Assembly: GCF_000684975.1 (NCBI RefSeq)
Contig: NZ_BAXZ01000007.1
Location: 124,001 to 188,000, forward strand
DNA: 64,000 nucleotides
Reading direction: 5' to 3'
Origin: Paraburkholderia acidipaludis NBRC 101816
GTDB taxonomy: Bacteria; Pseudomonadota; Gammaproteobacteria; Burkholderiales; Burkholderiaceae
Shown here piece after piece: positions 9,300 to 18,263 of this stretch. Position numbers and translations under genes: made by a program. How positions within the stretch are numbered: position 1 is the first letter of the stretch; each line of letters begins with the position of its first letter. The notes beneath the pieces were generated by a model. That model saw only the letters and a list, made by a program, of their open reading frames with translations, was not told the DNA's origin and ran no database searches.

Positions 9300-9319
9300 A
9301 TGAGTGAGTACACACTCAT
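9300..9319. promoter_or_regulatory. Putative TetR operator before the dehydrogenase gene
   Basis: Inverted repeat with arms ATGAGTG and CACTCAT around AGTACA, 24 bases before the dehydrogenase ATG. It shares TGAGT/ACTCA half-sites with the 8665-8680 repeat but with wider spacing (8 instead of 4 bases between TGAGT and ACTCA). Confidence 0.6.
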
Positions 9320-9343
9320 ATTCAACGAGCAAAGGAGCTCATC

Positions 9344-10207
9344 ATGTCGAAAGTCTGGTTTGTCACCGGCAGTGCGCGCGGCCTCGGCCGCCATATCGTC
9401 GAAACCGCGCTGGAGGCGGGCGAGCGCGTCCTGGCCACGGCGCGCGACCCGCAGCGGCTCGACGATCTCGCGGCGCGCCACGGGGACCGCGTGAAGACCG
9501 CGGCGCTCGACGTCGCCGATCCCGCGGCGGCGCGCGCCGCCGTGCAGACCGCGCTCGATGCGTTCGGCCGCATCGACGTGCTGGTCAACAATGCGGGCTT
9601 CGGTCACATCTCGCCCTTCGAGCAAAGTCCCGAGGACGACTTCCGCGCGCAGATCGACACGAACTTCTACGGCGTCGTCAACGTCACGCGGGCGGTGTTG
9701 CCGGTGATGCGCGCGCAAAAATCCGGGCATATCCTGCATGTGTCGTCGGTCGGCGGCCGGCTGGGCATGGCCGGGCTCGCCGCGTACCAGTCGGCCAAAT
9801 GGGCGGTCGGCGGCTTCACCGAAGTATTGCGCCAGGAACTCGCGCCTATCGGCATCCATATGACGGCACTCGAGCCGGGCGGCATGGCGACGGACTGGGG
9901 CACCGAAGCCGGCGCCCGCATTCCTGCGCTGCTGCCCGAGTACGAGCCCTCGATCGGCGCGCTGCTGAAGCTCTTCGCCGACCACGTGGGCAAGGAACGC
10001 AGCGATCCCGCGCGCGTCGCGCAGGTGGTGCTGCAACTGACGCGCCATGACGATCCGCCCGCCCACCTGCTGCTCGGCAGCGACGCCCTGCAGTTCTCGA
10101 ACGCCGCCGACGCCGCGCGCGCCGCCGAGGGCGAACGCTGGCGCGCCGTCACGCTGTCCACCGACTTCGGCGGCGCGGGCATCATGCCGGTCATGCCGAG
10201 CAACTGA
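9344..10207 (+). CDS. Classical short-chain dehydrogenase/reductase
   Basis: Predicted 287-residue NAD(P)-dependent oxidoreductase of the SDR superfamily. The cofactor motif TGSARGLG is at residues 8-15, NNAG at 82-85, the catalytic Ser in HVSSVGG near 134, and Tyr148/Lys152 in YQSAK, so the active site is complete. The substrate cannot be told from sequence. A ribosome-binding site (AAAGGAG) precedes the ATG. Position downstream of a TetR gene, with a matching inverted repeat in its leader, suggests induction by that regulator's ligand. Confidence 0.88.
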   Translation: MSKVWFVTGSARGLGRHIVETALEAGERVLATARDPQRLDDLAARHGDRVKTAALDVADPAAARAAVQTALDAFGRIDVLVNNAGFGHISPFEQSPEDDFRAQIDTNFYGVVNVTRAVLPVMRAQKSGHILHVSSVGGRLGMAGLAAYQSAKWAVGGFTEVLRQELAPIGIHMTALEPGGMATDWGTEAGARIPALLPEYEPSIGALLKLFADHVGKERSDPARVAQVVLQLTRHDDPPAHLLLGSDALQFSNAADAARAAEGERWRAVTLSTDFGGAGIMPVMPSN

Positions 10208-10284
10208 GCAAACGCCGGCGTGCAAGGCAGCTTGAGAGAGGTGTCTTGCGCGCCCGTCGACAACGACCGTGATTCGGGAACCTC

Positions 10285-10959
10285 ATGAAAGTGCTGATCT
10301 ACGGCGCGACCGGCATGGTCGGCCAGGGCGTGCTGCGCGAATGCCTGCGCGCGGACGACGTCGAACTCGTGCGCGCGGTCGGACGCCGCGAAACGGGCCT
10401 CCGTCACGCGAAGCTGCGCGAAACGCTGTTGCCCGATCTGGCCGACAGCAGCGCGGCCGAGTCCGAACTGACGGGCTTTCACGCGTGCTTTTTCTGTCTC
10501 GGCGTGTCGTCGGTCGGCATGTCCGAGGCCGATTACTCGCGCGTGACCTACGACCTCACGATGGCGATCGGCGGTACGCTCGCGCGCCTGAATCCGGAGA
10601 TGACTTTCGTCTATGTCTCGGGCGCGGGCACCGACAGCAGCGAGCGCGGCCGCAGCATGTGGGCGCGCGTGAAAGGACGAACCGAGAACGCGCTGCAGAA
10701 ACTGGGATTTCGCGCCGTGTACCTGTTCCGGCCCGGCGCTATCGAACCGCTCGAAGGCATACGCTCGAAAACGCGTCTCTATCACGCGCTCTACTGGCTC
10801 ATGAAGCCGGTCTGGCCGCTGCTGCGCGTGGCGCTCGGCGACCGGCTGGTGACGACCGCGGACGTCGGACAGGCCATGCTGGCCGTTGCGAGACATGGCG
10901 CGGCCACGGCGGTGCTGGAAGCGCCGGCATTGCATGCGCTGGCCAAAGCCGAAGCGTAA
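10285..10959 (+). CDS. NAD(P)-binding epimerase-like protein
   Basis: Predicted 224-residue Rossmann-fold protein related to small NAD-dependent epimerases and NmrA-like proteins. The N terminus has a clear dinucleotide motif (MKVLIYGATGMVGQGV, Gly-rich loop at residues 7-13). The motif YVSGAGTDSSERG follows near residue 115 and YLFRPGAIEPL near 153, as in the short YbjT-like group. No membrane segment is present. It follows the dehydrogenase gene by 77 bases and may be cotranscribed. Substrate unknown. Confidence 0.75.
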   Translation: MKVLIYGATGMVGQGVLRECLRADDVELVRAVGRRETGLRHAKLRETLLPDLADSSAAESELTGFHACFFCLGVSSVGMSEADYSRVTYDLTMAIGGTLARLNPEMTFVYVSGAGTDSSERGRSMWARVKGRTENALQKLGFRAVYLFRPGAIEPLEGIRSKTRLYHALYWLMKPVWPLLRVALGDRLVTTADVGQAMLAVARHGAATAVLEAPALHALAKAEA

Positions 10960-11080
10960 AACACGAAACGCCGACGAAACGCCGTGAATGACAGCGCGGC
11001 ATAAAGCGGCGCCTGCGGGAACCGCGCCGCGCGAGTTCCGTCCGCACGGGATTCGTGCCGAGGACGGCCGCGAGCCCCGC

Positions 11081-11764
11081 TCAGTCGCCCTCGCGGCGCG
11101 CGAAGCGCAAGACGGCGTCCACCACCATCTCGCGATGACGCGCGCGCAAGCGCGGATGCGAAGGATCGCGCCCGAACGCCTCGCCGAACGTATGGCGATT
11201 GCTCACGCGATGGAAGCACAACGAACTGATCAGCAGATGCAGGTCGATCGGATCGACGTCGCCGCGAAACACGCCTGCGGATACGCCGCGCGCCAGCAGG
11301 TCCTCGATCGTGCGAATCACGCTGGCGTTGCGGTTGCGGAACGTCTTGAGGCGCTCCAGGTAGCGCGCGCCGTGAATGTTCTCGATGGTCACGAGCCGCA
11401 CGAAGTCGCGATGGCGGTCGTGGTAGTCGAAGGTGAACTCGACGAGACGGCGCAGGCCATCGACAGGATCGAGCTCGTCGATATGCAGGTCCTGTTCGAG
11501 CGCGCGAATGTCGCCGTAGACCTTGTCGAGCACCGCTTCGTACAGCCCTTCCTTGCTGCCGAAGTAGTAATAGAGCATCCGCTTCGTGGTGTGCGTGCGC
11601 TCGGCAATCTGATCGACGCGCGCGCCGGCAAGCCCCATCGCCGAGAACTCGGCGGTCGCTACTTCCAGGATGTTGCGTTTCGTCTCTTCCGGGTCGTACT
11701 TGCGCCGGTTCCCGGATGGCGTCTCGTCGTCGTTGCTCTCGGGCGGTGCCGCCGGTCTTGCCAT
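11081..11764 (-). CDS. TetR family regulator of the quinate/shikimate cluster
   Basis: Predicted 227-residue TetR regulator at the distal end of the aroQ-aroE-MFS gene row. The HTH region reads ILEVATAEFSAMGLAGAR, DQIAERTHTTKRMLYYYFGS. A charged 25-residue N-terminal tail precedes it. The ATG at 11764 is chosen; two earlier in-frame ATGs (up to 11815) are possible and no strong ribosome-binding site discriminates between them. Being last in the row makes autoregulation likely, and the perfect palindrome at 14751-14764 is the best operator candidate. The inducer may be a pathway intermediate (inference). Confidence 0.82.
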   Translation of the reverse strand: MARPAAPPESNDDETPSGNRRKYDPEETKRNILEVATAEFSAMGLAGARVDQIAERTHTTKRMLYYYFGSKEGLYEAVLDKVYGDIRALEQDLHIDELDPVDGLRRLVEFTFDYHDRHRDFVRLVTIENIHGARYLERLKTFRNRNASVIRTIEDLLARGVSAGVFRGDVDPIDLHLLISSLCFHRVSNRHTFGEAFGRDPSHPRLRARHREMVVDAVLRFARREGD

Positions 11765-11851
11765 TGTCGTTGCCGCGCACATAGGAAGAGGAAAGAATGC
11801 GGGCGATTCTAGCATGGGGCCTGTCGCGCGCCGGAGCGTGCTACAAGCCGC

Positions 11852-13219
11852 TCAGAGCTCGATTCGCCGGATATCGCCGACCACGAAGATATACGCCGCC
11901 GCCCCCACCAGCGCGATCACGCCGATGAACGCGAGCGCCCAGACGAACGACCCGGTAACGGCCACGATCAGGCCGATCACGAGCGGCGTGACGATGCCCG
12001 CCAGGTTCGCCGCGAGGTTGAAGATGCCGCCCGTGAGACCCAGCATGCCGGCCGGCGCGATATCGGAAACCAGCGTCCAGCCCAGCGCGGCCATGCCCTG
12101 GGCGAAGAAAGCGAGCGAGAGGATCGCGATCACGGCCACGTTGCTCGCCACGAAGTTGGCGAGCACGATGGTCGAGGCGAGCAGGAGACCCGCGATGATC
12201 GGCAGCTTGCGCGCCACGTTGGCCGACTTGCCGCGACGCAGGAGCCAGTCCGAAAACGCGCCGCCGAACAGCACGCCGACGGAGGCGGCGATGAACGGCA
12301 TGATCGCGAAGAAGCCGATCTTGAGCCACGCCATATGGCGTTCGGTGGCGAGATAGGTGGGGAACCAGGTGAGGAAGAACACGAGCGTCGAATTGCCCGC
12401 GAACTGGCCGATGCAAATGCCGGCCAGCTGGCGCCTGCGCAGCAGCTTGCCCGCCATGCGCCAGTCGAAGCCGCGCCTCGCACCTCGTTTGTTGCCGTCT
12501 TTCGCGTCGGGCTGCGCGCCGACCGCCTGGTGCGCGACAAGCCCGCCGCCCGCCTCGATATAGTCGAGTTCCGCGCGATTGGCGGCAGGATGCTCGTGCG
12601 GCTCGCGATAGAGACGCCACCACACGAGACCGAACACGAGCCCAACGCCGCCCACCACGTAGAACAGCGAGCGCCACCCGAAGGCGCCCATCAGCGCGAA
12701 CAGGAAGGGGCTGAAGAACGCGAGGCCGATATATTCGCCGACCGTATACGTGCCGGTGGCGAACGCGCGCTCGCTCTGCGGAAACCACGTGGCCACCACG
12801 CGGCTGTTGGTCGGAAAACACGGCGACTCGGCCGCGCCCAGACCCAGCCGGCACGCGAAGAGCGCCCCCACGCCCGTAATGAAGCCTTGCACGAGCGTGC
12901 ACATCGACCACAGCGTCATCGAGAGAAAGTAGGTGAACTTGCTGCCGAAGCGGTCGAGAAACACGCCGCCCGGCACCTGCGCCACCACGTAGCTCCACGA
13001 GAACGCGGAAAAGACGAGCCCCATGAGCGCCGCGTCGATGCCGAGCTCCTTCGTGAGCTGCGGCGCCGCGATGCCGAGCACCGTGCGGTCGAGATAGTTG
13101 ATCATCGTGCCCACGGCGAGCAGCGCGAGGATGCGATAGCGCGCCCGCGAGCGGCGCAGCGAGCCCTCGGCCGAGGTGGCGGGCAGCGCCGGCGGGTCGG
13201 CGGATAACGGAGGTGCCAT
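11852..13219 (-). CDS. MFS transporter, anion:cation symporter type
   Basis: Predicted 455-residue inner-membrane transporter with about 12 membrane helices and a cytoplasmic loop between helices 6 and 7 rich in charged residues. The motif INYLDRTVLGIAAPQL in helix 1, and GGVFLDRFGSKFTYFLS between helices 2 and 3 (MFS motif A), are typical of the ACS family, which imports organic anions such as galactonate, phthalate and hydroxylated aromatic acids. Position between aroE/aroQ and a regulator makes quinate or shikimate the probable substrate. A good ribosome-binding site (AGGGAAGAG) precedes the ATG. Confidence 0.87.
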   Translation of the reverse strand: MAPPLSADPPALPATSAEGSLRRSRARYRILALLAVGTMINYLDRTVLGIAAPQLTKELGIDAALMGLVFSAFSWSYVVAQVPGGVFLDRFGSKFTYFLSMTLWSMCTLVQGFITGVGALFACRLGLGAAESPCFPTNSRVVATWFPQSERAFATGTYTVGEYIGLAFFSPFLFALMGAFGWRSLFYVVGGVGLVFGLVWWRLYREPHEHPAANRAELDYIEAGGGLVAHQAVGAQPDAKDGNKRGARRGFDWRMAGKLLRRRQLAGICIGQFAGNSTLVFFLTWFPTYLATERHMAWLKIGFFAIMPFIAASVGVLFGGAFSDWLLRRGKSANVARKLPIIAGLLLASTIVLANFVASNVAVIAILSLAFFAQGMAALGWTLVSDIAPAGMLGLTGGIFNLAANLAGIVTPLVIGLIVAVTGSFVWALAFIGVIALVGAAAYIFVVGDIRRIEL

Positions 13220-13261
13220 GTCTCTTCCCTGTCTCCCAGGTTCTGTTCGACGCCCGCCGCC

Positions 13262-14149
13262 TTACTGGCCGGCGTCCTTTGCAAGCAGCGACTCAAGATG
13301 CGCGTACATGCGCTCGGCATCCGGCTCGACGCCGGTGAAGTGCTCGAACGCCTCGGCGGCCTGATAGACGGCCATCCCGCCACCGCTCAGCGTGCGGCAA
13401 CCCAGTGCCGCGGCGGCTTCAAGCAGCGCCGTGCGGATCGGGAAGTACACGACGTCCGCCACCCACAGGCCCGCATGCAGATACTCCGCCGGCAGCGGCA
13501 TGCCCGGCAGCTTCGCCATGCCCGTGGGCGTGGCGTGAATGAGGCCGGTGGCGGATCGCAACGTCGCGGCAAGGTCGCCGCCCGCCGTCACGCGCGCTGC
13601 AGGAAAGCGCGCCTGCAGTTCGCGGGCGAGGCCCTCCGCGCGTGCGGGATCGACGTCGAACAACGTCAGCGCACGCGCGCCCATCGTCAGCGCCGCGTGC
13701 GCGACCGCCGCGCCAGCGCCGCCCGCGCCAAGCTGAACCACGGCTTCGAGCGGCACGTCGGGCAGCCCGCGCCGGAACGAGCGCGCGAAACCCGACCAGT
13801 CGGTGTTGTGGCCAATGCGCTTGCCGTCGCGAAACAGCACGGTGTTCACGGCGCCGAGCGCGCGCGCGTCGTCGGAAAGTTCGTCGAGCAGCGGGATCAC
13901 CGCCTGCTTGCAGGGATAGGTGATATTGAGCCCGTCGAAGCCCATGCGCTGCGCCGCGAGCAGCAGTTCAGGCAGCGCGGCGGGCGCGAGGCCGAGCGCT
14001 TCCAGATCGATGCGCCGGTAGACATAGTTGAAGCCGAGCTCGCGCCCTTCCCGCTCGTGCATGGCCGGGCTCAGCGAGCCGCCGATGCCCGAGCCGATCA
14101 GCCCGACCAGAATCGAGCGCGCGCGTTCCACCCGGCTCGCGGCGCTCAT
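13262..14149 (-). CDS. Shikimate/quinate 5-dehydrogenase (AroE family)
   Basis: Predicted 295-residue NAD(P)-dependent dehydrogenase interconverting shikimate and 3-dehydroshikimate, or quinate and 3-dehydroquinate. The substrate site shows GSGIGGSLSPAMHE near residue 20 and the catalytic Lys in GLNITYPCKQ near 81; the paired Asp is in GHNTDWSGF. The nucleotide fold reads QLGAGGAGAAV near residue 140. Linkage to a type II dehydroquinase, transporter and dehydroshikimate dehydratase indicates a catabolic role (QsuD-like) rather than the housekeeping biosynthetic aroE. The ATG overlaps the aroQ stop by four bases (ATGA). Confidence 0.88.
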   Translation of the reverse strand: MSAASRVERARSILVGLIGSGIGGSLSPAMHEREGRELGFNYVYRRIDLEALGLAPAALPELLLAAQRMGFDGLNITYPCKQAVIPLLDELSDDARALGAVNTVLFRDGKRIGHNTDWSGFARSFRRGLPDVPLEAVVQLGAGGAGAAVAHAALTMGARALTLFDVDPARAEGLARELQARFPAARVTAGGDLAATLRSATGLIHATPTGMAKLPGMPLPAEYLHAGLWVADVVYFPIRTALLEAAAALGCRTLSGGGMAVYQAAEAFEHFTGVEPDAERMYAHLESLLAKDAGQ

Positions 14150-14604
14150 GACACCACCTCGTTCGCGAGCAGGACCGCCATGCGTTCGAGCGCGAGCACA
14201 TAGCCCTGGGTTCCGCAGCCCACGATGATGCCGGACGCGATCGGCGAGACAAACGAGTGGTGGCGGAATGCCTCGCGCTTGTGGACATTCGAGATGTGGA
14301 CCTCGATAACGGGCTTGGCAATCGCGCTGAGCGCGTCGGCCAGCGCCACCGACGTATGGGTCAGCGCGGCGGGATTGATGACGATGCCGTCCACCTGCGT
14401 GCGCGCTTCATGGAGCCAGTCGATGAGCTGATGCTCGGCATTCGACTGCCGGAAATCGAGCGCGAGCCCAAGGCGCGCGGCCGCTTCGCGGCACCGCCCG
14501 GCAACGTCGTCCAACGTTTCATAACCATAGACCGCGGGTTCCCGCGTACCGAGCAGATTCAGGTTCGGCCCGTTCAGGACCAGCACCGAAGGCATTCCCA
14601 TCAT
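14146..14604 (-). CDS. aroQ: Type II 3-dehydroquinate dehydratase
   Basis: Predicted 152-residue enzyme converting 3-dehydroquinate to 3-dehydroshikimate; type II enzymes work as cytoplasmic dodecamers. The N-terminal signature VLVLNGPNLNLLGTREP, followed by VYG with the catalytic Tyr, is present. So are the Asn in IVINPAALTHTSVA and the His/Arg segment EVHISNVHKREAFRHHS. The usual NPGAYTHTS reads NPAALTHTS here, a small departure. A ribosome-binding site (GGAG, 7 bases upstream) supports the ATG at 14604. It is first in a leftward row with aroE, the MFS gene and tetR. Confidence 0.92.
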   Translation of the reverse strand: MMGMPSVLVLNGPNLNLLGTREPAVYGYETLDDVAGRCREAAARLGLALDFRQSNAEHQLIDWLHEARTQVDGIVINPAALTHTSVALADALSAIAKPVIEVHISNVHKREAFRHHSFVSPIASGIIVGCGTQGYVLALERMAVLLANEVVS

Positions 14605-14750
14605 TCACACTCCACGACGACACAACACACGACGACACGATGGCGGCGGCAGTCTTAACGATCTGGTACAACCCAGCGAGACACCGACGAATGGCCGCAA
14701 GTGTGCGCCCGGAAGGCCTTGCCAGTCACCTGGGGTTTTCGAGAATTTGT

Positions 14751-14764
14751 ACTAACTAGTTAGT
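14751..14764. promoter_or_regulatory. Perfect 14-bp palindrome in the divergent promoter region
   Basis: ACTAACTAGTTAGT lies between aroQ and the divergent dehydroshikimate dehydratase gene, in an AT-rich patch of an otherwise GC-rich region. Its form and position suit an operator controlling both directions, most simply for the TetR protein at 11081-11764. The PucR protein at 16912 is an alternative binder. Binding is inferred. Confidence 0.55.
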
Positions 14765-14834
14765 TTTATTATTATGCAGACACTCCGGCGGCGCATTGCG
14801 CACGCCGTCCCGCACCCACGCCGCCGCCAACGCC

Positions 14835-16760
14835 ATGTCCAACTCGTCCCCTGCCCACGCGCCCCTGCGCCGTTCGATCGCCACGGTTTCCATCAGCGGC
14901 CCGCTTGCCGAAAAGCTCGCGGCCATCCGCGCGGCGGGTTTTGGCGCGGTGGAGATCTTCGAGAACGATTTGCTGTATTTCGAAGGGTCGCCCGCGGACG
15001 TGCGGCAAATGGCGAGCGATCTCGGGCTCGAAATCGTGCTCTACCAGCCGTTTCGCGACTTCGAGGGCGTGAGCGCGGAGCGTCTCGCGCGCAATCTCGA
15101 ACGCGTGAAGCGCAAGTTCGACGTCATGCATCAGCTCGGCACCGACCGGCTGCTGGTCTGCAGCAACGTCGCGCCCGACACGCTCTGCGACGACGGCGTC
15201 TGCGCCGGCCAACTGGCGCAACTGGCCGAGGCGGCCCAAGCCGCCGGCGTGACGGTGTGCTACGAAGCCCTCGCATGGGGCCGCCACGTGCGCACCTATC
15301 GGCACGCATGGCAGCTCGTGGAAGCGGTGAACCACCCGCGGCTGACGCTCGCGCTCGACAGCTTCCATACGCTGTCGCTGCGCGACACGCCGGATGCCAT
15401 CGCGACGATTCCGGGCGAGCGCATCGGCTTCGTGCAGATTGCCGACGCGCCGAAAATGAATATGGACGTGCTCGAATGGAGCCGCCACTACCGCTGCTTT
15501 CCGGGTCAGGGCGACTTCGCGCTCGCGGATTTCACGGCGCAGGTGGTGAAGAGCGGCTACCGCGGCCCGCTGTCGCTCGAAATCTTCAACGACGGTTTTC
15601 GCGGCGCGCCGCCCGCCGCAACGGCCGCCGACGGGCACCGCTCGCTGCTGCTGCTGGAAGAGGCGACGCACGAGGCGCTTGGCGCGGACAGCAGCGCGGC
15701 GCCTTCGTTGTTCGCACCGCCGGCCGCGCCCGGGAACGCGCAATGGCAGTTCCTCGAATTCGCCGTGGACAGCACCTCGCGCGCACGCGTGGCCGACTGG
15801 CTCGGCAAGCTGCATTTCCGGCGCGCGGGCCAGCACCGCTCGAAAGACGTGACGCTGTACCAGCACGGCTCGGCCGCGATCGTGCTCAATGCCGAGCCCG
15901 ACTCGTTCGCCAACGCGTTCTTCCAGCGCCATGGCCTGTCGCTCTGCGCATCGGCGTTCAAGGTGGACGACGCCGCGCTCGCGCGCGAACGCGCGGCGCG
16001 CTTCGGCTATGCGCCGTTCTCCAGCCGCGTCGGCCCGAACGAGCGTGTGGTGCCGGCCGTCCAGGCGCCGGACGGCAGCCTCGACTATTTCGTGAGCGAA
16101 AGCCCCAATGCGCCGACGCTGTTCGAAGCGGACTTCACGCTCACCGATATCGACGGCCCCTCCGAAGTCGGGCCGATCACCGGCATCGACCATATCTGTC
16201 TTTCCCTGCCGGCCGGATCGTTCGATGCGTGGGTGCTGTTCCTGAAAAGCGTCTTCGGACTCGAAGCCAGCCCGGCCGTGCTCGTGCCGGACCCCTACGG
16301 GCTCGTGCGCAGCCGGGCATTGTTCAGCGCGGACCGCGCGCTGCGCATCGTGCTCAATGCCTCGGTCGACCAGCACACGGCCGCCGCGGAAACCGTGCGC
16401 GCCTATCACGGCTCCGGCCTGAACCACGTGGCGTTCGCCACCGGCGACATCTTCGGAGCGGTAGCGGCGTTCGAAGCCTCCGGCGTGCCGCTGCTGCGGG
16501 TGCCGGCGAACTACTACGACGATCTCGAAGCGCGCCACGCGCTGCCGGCCGCGTTCCTCGCAGCGCTCCAGCAGCACAACCTGCTCTACGACCGCGACGA
16601 GCGCGGCGGCGAATTCCTGCATGCGTACACCGAAACGCTCGACCAGCGTTTCTTCCTGGAGGTGGTGGAGCGGCGCGGCGGCTACGACGGCTACGGCGCG
16701 CCCAACGCCGCCGTGCGTCTTGCGGCCCAGGCGCGCCAGCGCGCGGCGGCCTCGCGCTGA
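14835..16760 (+). CDS. quiC: 3-dehydroshikimate dehydratase fused to HPPD-like domain
   Basis: Predicted 641-residue two-domain enzyme making protocatechuate from 3-dehydroshikimate. The N-terminal half is a xylose-isomerase-type TIM barrel (metal/substrate motifs VTVCYEAL, LTLALDSFHTLSL, IGFVQIADAP, LSLEIFND). The C-terminal half is a vicinal-oxygen-chelate fold like 4-hydroxyphenylpyruvate dioxygenase, with a full metal triad: His in GIDHICLSL, His in GLNHVAFA and Glu in QRFFLEVVERRGGYDGYG. This matches QuiC/QsuB fusions of Pseudomonas and Corynebacterium. The ATG at 14835 has no obvious ribosome-binding site; an in-frame TTG at 14796 is an alternative. It is divergent from aroQ across a palindromic operator. 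Confidence 0.9.
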   Translation: MSNSSPAHAPLRRSIATVSISGPLAEKLAAIRAAGFGAVEIFENDLLYFEGSPADVRQMASDLGLEIVLYQPFRDFEGVSAERLARNLERVKRKFDVMHQLGTDRLLVCSNVAPDTLCDDGVCAGQLAQLAEAAQAAGVTVCYEALAWGRHVRTYRHAWQLVEAVNHPRLTLALDSFHTLSLRDTPDAIATIPGERIGFVQIADAPKMNMDVLEWSRHYRCFPGQGDFALADFTAQVVKSGYRGPLSLEIFNDGFRGAPPAATAADGHRSLLLLEEATHEALGADSSAAPSLFAPPAAPGNAQWQFLEFAVDSTSRARVADWLGKLHFRRAGQHRSKDVTLYQHGSAAIVLNAEPDSFANAFFQRHGLSLCASAFKVDDAALARERAARFGYAPFSSRVGPNERVVPAVQAPDGSLDYFVSESPNAPTLFEADFTLTDIDGPSEVGPITGIDHICLSLPAGSFDAWVLFLKSVFGLEASPAVLVPDPYGLVRSRALFSADRALRIVLNASVDQHTAAAETVRAYHGSGLNHVAFATGDIFGAVAAFEASGVPLLRVPANYYDDLEARHALPAAFLAALQQHNLLYDRDERGGEFLHAYTETLDQRFFLEVVERRGGYDGYGAPNAAVRLAAQARQRAAASR

Positions 16761-16911
16761 GCCAGGCAGCGGCCGGCCCCGCCCGCGCCGCCAGCGGACC
16801 GGCGGCGAGGCGGAAGTCAGACAGACGGCAAAACACCCAATCGACGGCGGAGCGATTTCGCGCATACACTTTCCGCCTTTTCGTCTCTTGCGCCCCCGCG
16901 CCCTGCCCGAC

Positions 16912-18240
16912 GTGCTGCCACCCGTACCCCGCATCAGCCCCCGCCTGCGCGCGAAGCTGCAGGCAGCGCTGGCCGACAACCCGTCGAGCGCCGTCGAACG
17001 CACCTACGCGGCGCTGATGGACCTCGAAGGCTACAGCGGGCTCACGTCCGCCGTCCGCAAGGACATCTTCGCCTCGATCACGCTCTCGGCGAACCTGTGG
17101 TTCTCGTGTCTGTTCTCGGGCGAAACGCCTTCGGCCGAGATGATGGACCGCATCGAGGACTATGCGCGGCGCCGCGTGCATCAGCACGTGCCGCTGCAGT
17201 CGTTCATGCGCGCGTTCCAGCTCGGCGCGCGCGAGCTCTGGCGCGTGTGCACCGACCTCGCCCGCAGCGACCGCATGCTCGTGAGCGAGCTGCTGTTCGA
17301 CATCTCGCCGTACCTGCTCGACTACTTCGACGCGATGACCCAGCACATCGCCGCGGCCTACCTCGCCGAGCAATACCAGCAGGCACGCTGGCGCGGCTCG
17401 CTGCTGCACCAGCTCTACGGCCTCGTCTTCCATACGCCCGACGACACGGCGCGCTTTCGCGAGACCGTCGAAGCGCTGGGCCTCGACGCCACGCTGCCGC
17501 GCATCGCGCTCGCCATCGATCTCGATCTGCGCGACTACCCGCCTTCGGCCCGCGACGACGCGCTCGACCGCTTCACGCTGACCGCCGCGCGCCACCTGGA
17601 GGTCAAGCCCGACGCGCTCCTGCGCGTGTGGCATCGCGAACGGCTCGTGCTGTGGGCGCCGTGCGCGCGCGGCGATTCGCTCACGCGCAACGACCAGGCC
17701 GTGGCCGCGCGCGCGGCCGCGCTCGCGCGAGCCGAACCGCGCGTGCGCAGCATCGGCATCGGTCTCATGAACGAAGGGGCGCGCGGCTGGGCTGCTTCGG
17801 TGGACGAAGCATTTCGGGCCGTCGATTTTGCGCCGCACGAAGGCGACGTGCACCGCTATTCTTCGATCGCGATCGAGGAAAGCGTGCGCAGCAGCGGCAA
17901 CGTGCTGCGCTATCTGGTGTCGCTCGCCGAACTGCTCGCGGGCGAATCCGATCTGCTCGCCACGCTGCAAATGTATTTCGCGCACGGCCAGCGCCGCCGC
18001 CAGGCCGCCGAGGCGCTGGGCGTGCATCCGAACACGCTCGACTACCGGCTCGAAAGAATCGAAGCGCTGCTCGGCGCGAAACTGGACGACGCCGACTGGA
18101 TCGCCCGGCTCGACGTCGCCCTGAAGCTGTACGGCGCGGCGCAGACGGGCCATGCCGCCGCTCGCGCGAAAAAGGCCGCCGGCACAAGCAAAACACGCGT
18201 GCCGGCCAGGAAGGCGGGAAAGAAGGCAAGCGCCCGCTAA
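16912..18240 (+). CDS. PucR-type transcriptional regulator with Lys/Ala-rich tail
   Basis: Predicted regulator of about 442 residues. The middle resembles the CdaR/PucR GGDEF-like region, and the C-terminal helix-turn-helix is clear: LATLQMYFAHGQRRRQAAEA followed by LGVHPNTLDYRLERIEALLG. After it comes a basic tail of about 30 residues rich in Lys and Ala (ARAKKAAGTSKTRVPARK), unusual for the family and reminiscent of histone-H1-like tails. The start is uncertain: GTG at 16912 is used, TTG at 16888 is possible, and the first ATG (near 17018) would delete N-terminal helices. It follows quiC by 151 bases in the same direction and may regulate that cluster or the convergent ligase. Confidence 0.78.
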   Translation: MLPPVPRISPRLRAKLQAALADNPSSAVERTYAALMDLEGYSGLTSAVRKDIFASITLSANLWFSCLFSGETPSAEMMDRIEDYARRRVHQHVPLQSFMRAFQLGARELWRVCTDLARSDRMLVSELLFDISPYLLDYFDAMTQHIAAAYLAEQYQQARWRGSLLHQLYGLVFHTPDDTARFRETVEALGLDATLPRIALAIDLDLRDYPPSARDDALDRFTLTAARHLEVKPDALLRVWHRERLVLWAPCARGDSLTRNDQAVAARAAALARAEPRVRSIGIGLMNEGARGWAASVDEAFRAVDFAPHEGDVHRYSSIAIEESVRSSGNVLRYLVSLAELLAGESDLLATLQMYFAHGQRRRQAAEALGVHPNTLDYRLERIEALLGAKLDDADWIARLDVALKLYGAAQTGHAAARAKKAAGTSKTRVPARKAGKKASAR

Positions 18241-18263
18241 CAGGCGCGCCCGCCCGGATAGCG

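Noticed and set aside
14774..17017. Plus-strand 747-codon frame beginning with an ATG just after the palindrome
   Set aside because: It runs out of frame through quiC and encodes Arg/Ala-rich sequence without motifs; the quiC frame holds all catalytic residues.
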